A DNA stretch of 64,000 bases. Origin: Pseudomonas sp. 5P_3.1_Bac2 (GTDB lineage: Bacteria > Pseudomonadota > Gammaproteobacteria > Pseudomonadales > Pseudomonadaceae). The notes below the pieces were generated by a model, which saw only the letters and a program-made list of their open reading frames with translations, had not been told where the DNA came from and made no database searches. A program made the position numbers and the translations under genes. Positions 58,294 to 64,000 of this stretch are shown here, piece after piece. Position 1 is the stretch's first letter. Every line of letters begins with the position of its first letter. The stretch spans positions 124,001 to 188,000 of the forward strand of contig NZ_JANLNY010000002.1 in NCBI RefSeq assembly GCF_025465995.1, read 5' to 3'.

Positions 58294-58641
58294 GATCGTG
58301 TACCTCGGCGATTCAGTCGCGCTTGTGCGCGGCGGCGTCATTGTTATGTGCCGAATTGGCATAGCCGCAGTGGACAATGCTGCGCTAAAACTTAGGCATG
58401 TATTTGGATATTCCGCGACGCGGAATTGACATATTGCGACGCGACTTGACGCGACTGCTACCGTTCGTCGAATGCGCCCGCAATCAAGGCCATCAAGTGC
58501 CCTGAAAATCTTGTCTTGCCCACTGCCGCCGGGCTGTTGATAGGCGTTAGGTGTGGCTGCAAAACGCTACCTAAGTCTGTATGGCGCGCGTCCTGTGCTG
58601 GGTATGTTGAGGCGGTTTTTCCTCAACCGAGTAACCAGCCA
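58294..58641. promoter_or_regulatory. Divergent region of short regulator and DUF1302 copy 2
   Basis: This 348-base gap holds no gene and serves both the minus-strand short regulator and the plus-strand DUF1302 copy 2. The striking part is 58410-58455: a perfect palindrome, then TTGACA, then two more GCGAC-containing repeats. No ribosome site of normal strength is visible before the DUF1302 ATG at 58642. A frame extends upstream of that ATG, but without signal-peptide character. Confidence 0.5.
58410..58426. promoter_or_regulatory. Perfect palindrome, operator candidate
   Basis: ATTCCGCG-A-CGCGGAAT, an exact inverted repeat of 8-base arms. It is followed by TTGACA (58426-58431) and by more ATATTGCGACGCGACTTGACGCGAC-like direct repeats of the half-site core GCGACGCG/GACGCGAC. 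Likely protein-binding site in the divergent promoter. Confidence 0.5.
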
Positions 58642-60417
58642 ATGACAACAACAAAATGGCGTAAACCTTGGGCGACCCCTTTGCTGGGCGTTGTCTTGCT
58701 GCACAGTTTCAACCTAAGTCCCACTCAGGCCGCGAGCTTTAACATCGGCGAAATCGAAGGCCAGCTGGACACTTCGTTATCCCTGGGCGCCAGTTGGTCG
58801 ATGCGTGGCGCCGATCCGGATCTGGTCGGCCAGGTCAACGGCGGCCACAGTAATGCCTCGGCTAACGATGATGGCCGGCTGAACTTCAAGAAGGGCGAAA
58901 CCTTCTCCAAAATCTTCAAAGGCCTGCACGACCTGGAGTTGAAGTACGGCGACAGTGGCGTGTTTTTACGCGGCAAGTATTGGTACGACTTTGAGCTCAA
59001 AGACGAAAACCGCCCGCATAAGGACATCAGCGATCACAACCGCAAAGAGGGCGCGCAGTCCTCGGGTATCGAGATGCTCGATGCCTTCCTCTACCACAAC
59101 TACAGCATTGACAGCCTGCCCGGCAGCGTGCGTGTGGGTAAGCAGGTGGTCAGTTGGGGCGAAAGCACCTTTATCGGCAACAGCATCAATGCCATCAACC
59201 CATTGGATGTAGCGGCACTGCGCCGGCCTGGGGCGGAAATTAAGGAAGGCCTGATCCCGGTCAACATGCTGTTTGTCTCCCAGGGCCTGACTGAGCAATT
59301 GTCGGCTGAGATGTTTTACCAAATCGATTGGCAGCAGACCGTGGTCGACAACTGCGGCACCTTCTTTGGCGCCGACACCATTGCCGATGGCTGCACCGAT
59401 AACTTCACCGTGGGCCTGCCGGCGGCGGTGAACGGTTTGTTGCCCTATGCCGACTTAATGAATGTGCAGATGACCGAAGAGGGGCTGATCGTACCGCGCG
59501 GCGCCGACCGTGATGCGCGCAACAGCGGCCAGTGGGGCTTGGCTCTGCGCTGGTTGGGCGACGATACCGAGTACGCCGCCTATGCCATGAACTACCACAG
59601 TCGCATGCCTTACCTGGGCATGAGCACGCCGGACCGCGCCGCGGTGTTGCAGGGGCTGATGATGCCCGGTGGCCCGTTGGGGCCCATGGCGCAAAGCTCG
59701 CTGCTGGGCAACAGCCAGTACTTCTTCGAGTACCCGGAAGATATCCGTCTGTATGGCTTGAGCTTCGCTACCACGTTGCCTACCGGCACTGCCTGGTCCG
59801 GTGAGCTGAGCTACCGGCCGAATATGCCCTTGGCGCTCAACTCCATCGACCTCACCAACGCACCGGTGATTGCCGTGCTCACCGCTGGCGCCAGTGGTGG
59901 CCTGAACGGCGCCTTAGGCATGGCCGACAGCGACATCAAGGGCTACCGGCGCAAAGAAGTCAGCCAAGTGCAAAGCACCCTGACGCACTTTTTTGACCGT
60001 GTGCTGGGGGCTGAACGCTTGGCCTTGGTGGCGGAAGTGGGCATGACCCATGTCGCCGCACTGGAGTCGCGCAGCGAGCTGCGTTATGGCCGGATCAACG
60101 AAGTAGGGCCTTACAGCGCCACCCACCAGCAGGGCTTTTACACCGCCAACTCCTGGGGCTATCGCCTGCGCGGGATGCTCGAGTACAGCGACGTGTTCGC
60201 CGGTATCAACCTCAAGCCGAATGTGGCGTGGAGCCACGACGTGGATGGTTACGGGCCGACCTTCAACGAGGGTTCTAAGGCCATCAGCCTGGGTGTCGAT
60301 GCCGATTACCGCAGCCTGTACACCGCCAGCCTGGCTTATACCGACTTCTTCGGCGGCGATTACAACAACCAAATTGACCGTGATTTCCTGGCGCTCAGCG
60401 TCGGCGTCAACTTCTAA
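58642..60417 (+). CDS. DUF1302 outer-membrane barrel-like protein, copy 2
   Basis: From ATG 58642 the product has 591 residues, with a signal peptide (about residues 1-31, ...LSPTQAAS) and a body closely similar to copy 1, including the shared FNIGEIEGQ start, the KGETFSKIFKGLHDLEL block and the terminal VGVNF. It is shorter than copy 1 by about 45 residues, mostly in the middle loops. Poor Shine-Dalgarno before the ATG. It is paired with DUF1329 copy 2, 19 bases downstream, and followed by BVMO and hydrolase genes on the same strand. Confidence 0.88.
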   Translation: MTTTKWRKPWATPLLGVVLLHSFNLSPTQAASFNIGEIEGQLDTSLSLGASWSMRGADPDLVGQVNGGHSNASANDDGRLNFKKGETFSKIFKGLHDLELKYGDSGVFLRGKYWYDFELKDENRPHKDISDHNRKEGAQSSGIEMLDAFLYHNYSIDSLPGSVRVGKQVVSWGESTFIGNSINAINPLDVAALRRPGAEIKEGLIPVNMLFVSQGLTEQLSAEMFYQIDWQQTVVDNCGTFFGADTIADGCTDNFTVGLPAAVNGLLPYADLMNVQMTEEGLIVPRGADRDARNSGQWGLALRWLGDDTEYAAYAMNYHSRMPYLGMSTPDRAAVLQGLMMPGGPLGPMAQSSLLGNSQYFFEYPEDIRLYGLSFATTLPTGTAWSGELSYRPNMPLALNSIDLTNAPVIAVLTAGASGGLNGALGMADSDIKGYRRKEVSQVQSTLTHFFDRVLGAERLALVAEVGMTHVAALESRSELRYGRINEVGPYSATHQQGFYTANSWGYRLRGMLEYSDVFAGINLKPNVAWSHDVDGYGPTFNEGSKAISLGVDADYRSLYTASLAYTDFFGGDYNNQIDRDFLALSVGVNF

Positions 60418-60436
60418 TTTAAGGCGAGAACCCGCG

Positions 60437-61804
60437 ATGAACAGCAGCATGAAAATCGCCGGCGCATTAGCGCTGTGTGTCTTTACCAGCAGCACCTGGG
60501 CCGCAGCAACGGCGCAAGAAGTGGCCCAGTTGGGCAAGAATCTGACGCCCCTGGGCGCAGAGCAGGCGGGCAATGCCGATGGCAGTATTCCCGCGTGGAC
60601 GGGCGGGCTTAAGGCCGATGCCGGCAGTGTCGACAGCCAGGGTTTTCTAGCCAACCCCTATGCCGGTGAGCAGCCGCTGTTGGTGATTACCGCGAAGAAC
60701 GCCGAGCAATATCGCGACAAACTTAACCCCGGCCAGCTGGCGATGTTTAAGCGTTACCCAGAGACCTATCAGATGAAGGTCTACCCCAGCCACCGCAGCG
60801 TCAGCATGCCGCAAGACATCTATGACGCCGTGCGTAAAAGCGCGGAAAAAGTCAGCCTGGTCGATGGCGGTAATGGCTTGCAAGGGTTTGCCGAATCGCG
60901 GGTATTGGCCTTCCCGATCCCCAAATCCGGCCTTGAGGCGGTGTGGAACCACATCACCCGTTATCGCGGTGGCAACGTGCTGCGCGACTCCAGCAATGCC
61001 TTCCCTCAGCGCAATGGCGACTACACCCTCGTGCGTATTCAGGACCAGGTGGCATTTCCCGCTTGGTTGCCGGATATGACGGCCGACAAAGCCGCCAACA
61101 CGTTGCTGGTGTTCAAGGCGGTGACCTCCGCGCCGGCGCGTTTGGCTGGCAGCGTGCTGCTGGTGCACGACACCCTCGATCAAGTCAAAGAAGCACGCAT
61201 GGCCTGGCAGTACAACCCCGGCCAGCGCCGGGTGCGCCGTGCGCCGCAGGTGGCCTATGACAGCCCCGGCAACAACGCCGATGGCACCCGCGCCTCGGAT
61301 GACTTCGACATGTATAACGGTGCGCCGAATCGCTACGACTGGAAGCTGATCGGCAAGCAGGAGCTGTACATCCCTTACAACAACTACGAGCTGGCCTCAC
61401 CCAAGGTCAAATACGCTGACCTCTTGCAAGTCGGCCACACCAATCAGGACTTGGCGCGCTACGAGCTGCACCGTGTCTGGGTCGTGGAGGGTACGCTGAA
61501 GTCCGGTATGCGCCATGTGTATGCCAAGCGCCGGTTCTATATGGATGAGGACTCCTGGACCATCGTTGCCTCGGAGTTGTACGACGGCCGCGGGCAACTG
61601 TGGCGCGTCGGCCAGGCCATGCACCTGCAGGAATACCACGCACAAACGCCTTGGTATGCCTTTGAGGCACTCTACGACTTGATCTCCGGCCGCTATGGGG
61701 TGTACGGCATGATTAACGAAGAGGCGCAGTGGGTGCGCTTCGGGGTGCCGGCTTCGGCTAACGACTTCACCCCAGCTGCGCTGCGTACCTCAGGCGTGCG
61801 CTAA
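60437..61804 (+). CDS. DUF1329 exported protein, copy 2
   Basis: A 455-residue protein with a signal peptide (to about residue 23, ...STWAAA) and the DUF1329 domain. It matches copy 1 along its length (NLTPLGAEQAGNADGSIPAW; RYDWKLIGKQELYIPYNNYE; tail FTPAALRTSGVR against YTPAALRQAGVR). A start inside the preceding gene is in frame, but the ATG at 60437 begins the signal peptide. It is followed by a 183-base gap and the monooxygenase gene. Confidence 0.88.
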   Translation: MNSSMKIAGALALCVFTSSTWAAATAQEVAQLGKNLTPLGAEQAGNADGSIPAWTGGLKADAGSVDSQGFLANPYAGEQPLLVITAKNAEQYRDKLNPGQLAMFKRYPETYQMKVYPSHRSVSMPQDIYDAVRKSAEKVSLVDGGNGLQGFAESRVLAFPIPKSGLEAVWNHITRYRGGNVLRDSSNAFPQRNGDYTLVRIQDQVAFPAWLPDMTADKAANTLLVFKAVTSAPARLAGSVLLVHDTLDQVKEARMAWQYNPGQRRVRRAPQVAYDSPGNNADGTRASDDFDMYNGAPNRYDWKLIGKQELYIPYNNYELASPKVKYADLLQVGHTNQDLARYELHRVWVVEGTLKSGMRHVYAKRRFYMDEDSWTIVASELYDGRGQLWRVGQAMHLQEYHAQTPWYAFEALYDLISGRYGVYGMINEEAQWVRFGVPASANDFTPAALRTSGVR

Positions 61805-61987
61805 CACCCAGTCTTTCTCAGGCAATTGCGCCATGCTCGGCCGCCACCGAACCTTGGGGGGAGGTGGCGTTTGTCGCAGAAATAGTGCGTTGTCGTTAAA
61901 TGTCAAATGTTGGGCTGCCAAGGTCAAGTGGTCGCACCGTAGGCTGTCAATACTGCTCAACAAATAATTAAGTGATGAGAGCATTGC

Positions 61988-63445
61988 ATGCACAACCACT
62001 ATGACGTTCTGATTATTGGTGCCGGGTTGTCTGGCGTTGGTACGGCCTGTCGTTTGGCTGAGCAAATGCCGCAGGCCAAAATTGGCCTGATCGAAAGGCG
62101 TAAAGCTATTGGCGGCACCTGGGATTTGTTCCGCTACCCAGGCATCCGCTCTGACTCGGATATGTTCAGTTTTGGTTACTCATTCCGGCCGTGGAATGAA
62201 ATTAAAGTTCTCGCCGATGGCCCTGCGATCCGTAACTACATCACTGAAACGGCTCGTGAATACGACCTTGAACGCAAAGTGCTGTTTGGCCTGAAAACCA
62301 CCGAGGCCAGCTGGAGCACCAGCGAGCGCCAATGGTCGGTGAGCTGCCTGGACGAAGCCAGCGGTCAAGTGCGGCAATTCACCTGCAAGTTTCTCATCAG
62401 CTGCACCGGCTACTACAACCATGATGCCGGTTACTTGCCGAATTTCCCCGGTGAAGAACGCTTCCAAGGCGTGCGTGTACATCCGCAGCAATGGCCAGAA
62501 CAACTCGACTACCGCGACAAGCGCGTGGTGGTGATCGGCAGTGGCGCCACGGCCGTGACATTGGTGCCGGCCATGGCCGCGCAGGCGGCCCACGTGACCA
62601 TGCTGCAGCGCTCGCCGAGCTATGTATTTAGCGTGCCGGGCTACGACAAAATTTCCGCCGTATTGGCCAAGGTGCTGCCGCAGAAGTGGGTGTACAACCT
62701 GGCGCGCAAGCGCAACATCGGCATGCAGCGCTTTATCTATAAATTGTCCAAGCGCTACCCAAGCGTGGTGCGTTCCTGGCTGCTGCGCGGAGTGCGCAAA
62801 CAGTTGGGTGATCAGGTCGATATGCGCCACTTCACCCCGCGCTACCAGCCGTGGGATGAGCGCATCTGTGCGGTGCCAGACGCCGATTTATTTAAAGTGC
62901 TGCGCGAAGGTCGCGCCAGTGTGGTGACCGACCAGATCGATTGCTTCACCGAGACCGGCATCCTGCTTAAATCCGGCGAACACCTGCCGGCCGACATCAT
63001 CGTTACCGCCACGGGCCTGCAACTGCAAACCTGCGGCGGCATGAGCCTCAAGGTTGATGGCGAGCCGCGTGAGCCGGGGCAGTTGATGACCTATAAGGGC
63101 TCGATGCTGCAAGGCGTGCCGAATATGGGCTTCGTGTTTGGTTACACCAATGCGCCGTGGACACTGAAAGTGGACCTGACCGCCAGCTACCTGTGCCGGT
63201 TGTTTAAGTACATGGAGCAGACTGGCTATGACATGGTCATGCCCGTGGCCCCGGCCGGTCAGTTGCAGGCCAACGAGACCGTGATGGGCTCGCTGCAATC
63301 CGGTTATGTGCAACGTGCCCAAGCCTTCTTGCCGCGCCAAGGGCGCAGCTTGCCGTGGCGGGTACTGCACAGTTTTGAAGATGATCAAAAAATGCTGCTC
63401 AAAGACCCGCTGCAAGATCATGCCCTGCACTTTAGCCATGCTTGA
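61988..63445 (+). CDS. Baeyer-Villiger-type flavin monooxygenase
   Basis: A 485-residue class B flavoprotein monooxygenase with two Rossmann motifs, GAGLSG (residues 11-16) for FAD and GSGATA (184-189) for NADPH. The BVMO fingerprint FxGxxxHxxxWP is present as FQGVRVHPQQWP at 159-170. These enzymes insert oxygen next to a ketone carbonyl, giving esters or lactones. Membership of the FMO/BVMO class is solid; the ketone substrate is unknown. The next gene is a hydrolase that could open the ester product. It lies downstream of DUF1329 copy 2 on the same strand. Confidence 0.9.
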   Translation: MHNHYDVLIIGAGLSGVGTACRLAEQMPQAKIGLIERRKAIGGTWDLFRYPGIRSDSDMFSFGYSFRPWNEIKVLADGPAIRNYITETAREYDLERKVLFGLKTTEASWSTSERQWSVSCLDEASGQVRQFTCKFLISCTGYYNHDAGYLPNFPGEERFQGVRVHPQQWPEQLDYRDKRVVVIGSGATAVTLVPAMAAQAAHVTMLQRSPSYVFSVPGYDKISAVLAKVLPQKWVYNLARKRNIGMQRFIYKLSKRYPSVVRSWLLRGVRKQLGDQVDMRHFTPRYQPWDERICAVPDADLFKVLREGRASVVTDQIDCFTETGILLKSGEHLPADIIVTATGLQLQTCGGMSLKVDGEPREPGQLMTYKGSMLQGVPNMGFVFGYTNAPWTLKVDLTASYLCRLFKYMEQTGYDMVMPVAPAGQLQANETVMGSLQSGYVQRAQAFLPRQGRSLPWRVLHSFEDDQKMLLKDPLQDHALHFSHA

Positions 63446-63490
63446 GACTGCGCGGCAGTTAGCTGTTAGCTATGTAAGGAAAGGCTGCTG

Positions 63491-64000
63491 ATGAACGCCG
63501 ACTTAATTTTTATCCACGGTATGTGGTCACGCCAGCAAGTGTGGCAGGACTGGATTTCCAGCCTGCGCAGCCAGGGCTTTAATTGCCTGAGCTTGGACTT
63601 GCCCGGACATGCACCTGAGGATAGCGATGAGGCATTGGCCGGTATGCCTTTGCAGCGTTATGTGGATGCCGTGGTTAAGTTGGCGCGCACTTGTCAGCGA
63701 CCGGTGCTGATCGGCCACTCGCTGGGTGGCTTGTTGGCGCAGTTGGCGGCGCAGCACGTGGAGGTCAGCGCCTTGGTGCTGATCAACAGTGCCGTGCCAG
63801 GGCAAATCTTCCCATTGCGCCCGGTGATGCTGCCGGGCTTGCTGCGGCCTTTTGCGCAGTGGGGCTTGTGGCGCAAGAGTTTTCGCTTAACCCCGTGGGA
63901 AGCCAATTACCTGGTCTTTAATCAGGTGCCGGCTAGCCAGCGCCCGGCGTTGTATGAGCAGTTAATTGCGGAGTCCGGCCGGGTCGCCTATGCCGTCGGT
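63491..64000 (+). CDS. Alpha/beta hydrolase, truncated by window end
   Basis: The first 170 codons of an alpha/beta hydrolase are present. The N-terminal strand FIHGMW gives an oxyanion region, LDLPGHAPED follows, and the nucleophile elbow is Gly75-His-Ser77-Leu-Gly79 with a second Gly80. No signal peptide, so cytoplasmic. It starts 45 bases after the monooxygenase stop, on the same strand, so the two are likely cotranscribed and it may hydrolyse the esters or lactones made by it (inference). The remainder, including the acid and catalytic His, is outside the window. Confidence 0.85.
   Translation, partial: MNADLIFIHGMWSRQQVWQDWISSLRSQGFNCLSLDLPGHAPEDSDEALAGMPLQRYVDAVVKLARTCQRPVLIGHSLGGLLAQLAAQHVEVSALVLINSAVPGQIFPLRPVMLPGLLRPFAQWGLWRKSFRLTPWEANYLVFNQVPASQRPALYEQLIAESGRVAYAVG

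Noticed and set aside
60221..60436. A longer N-terminus of DUF1329 copy 2 starting inside DUF1302 copy 2
   Set aside because: The ATG at 60437 directly precedes a signal peptide; the extension would hide it.
61805..61987. Possible small RNA gene between DUF1329 copy 2 and the monooxygenase gene
   Set aside because: No promoter-terminator pair or stable fold could be seen; only a plain spacer.

Overview
The window is a stretch of a Pseudomonas-type gammaproteobacterial chromosome. The gene order from gatB through mreBCD, maf, rng, yhdP, tldD/pmbA, the rpoN operon, kdsD/kdsC/lptCAB, mlaFEDCB, murA and hisGDC follows the order I recall for P. aeruginosa PAO1. The protein families and the GC-rich codon use fit this too. 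I see no tRNA, rRNA, insertion sequence, phage gene or CRISPR array.

Layout. (1) 1-3.8 kb: accessory metabolic genes, namely a CitMHS-type transporter, an AEC permease, a PcaC-like protein and a small RlpA-like lipoprotein, with a REP-like repeat at the left edge. (2) 3.9-20.5 kb: the gatCAB amidotransferase operon (minus strand), then divergently mreB, mreCD, maf, rng, yhdP, a nitrilase-family amidase and tldD. yjgA/darP lies on the other strand between the two TldD/PmbA partners. (3) 20.5-27.7 kb, minus strand: kdsD-kdsC-lptC-lptA-lptB and rpoN-hpf-ptsN-rapZ-npr (LPS precursor and transport, sigma-54, nitrogen PTS). (4) 27.9-35.9 kb, plus strand: mlaFEDCB, a BolA-family gene, murA, hisG, hisD and hisC. 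(5) 35.9-45.5 kb: an arsR-MFS-xenB operon, acpH, the ornithine-lipid genes olsB/olsA, an acyl-CoA-dehydrogenase-like protein, a flavodiiron-like MBL protein, a class C serine hydrolase with a small Cys-rich partner, and a ClsB-type cardiolipin synthase.

(6) 45.5-64 kb is the most interesting part. A thiolase, a medium/long-chain acyl-CoA ligase, a DUF1302 outer-membrane barrel-like protein, a DUF1329 protein and a MalT-like LuxR regulator form a set that I recall as PA3925-PA3921 in P. aeruginosa. A LysR regulator and a lipase-like hydrolase follow. Then comes a second, diverged DUF1302-DUF1329 pair, headed by a divergent shortened MalT-like regulator that keeps the ATPase and LuxR DNA-binding ends but lacks the large middle domain. 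Directly downstream are a Baeyer-Villiger-type flavin monooxygenase and an alpha/beta hydrolase, the latter cut by the window end. My reading, which is inference, is a duplicated envelope module for hydrophobic acyl compounds that has been joined to a ketone-to-ester-to-alcohol/acid route, each copy with its own regulator. A good sigma-54 promoter match lies upstream of the first DUF1302 gene, and a perfect palindrome lies in the divergent region before the second.
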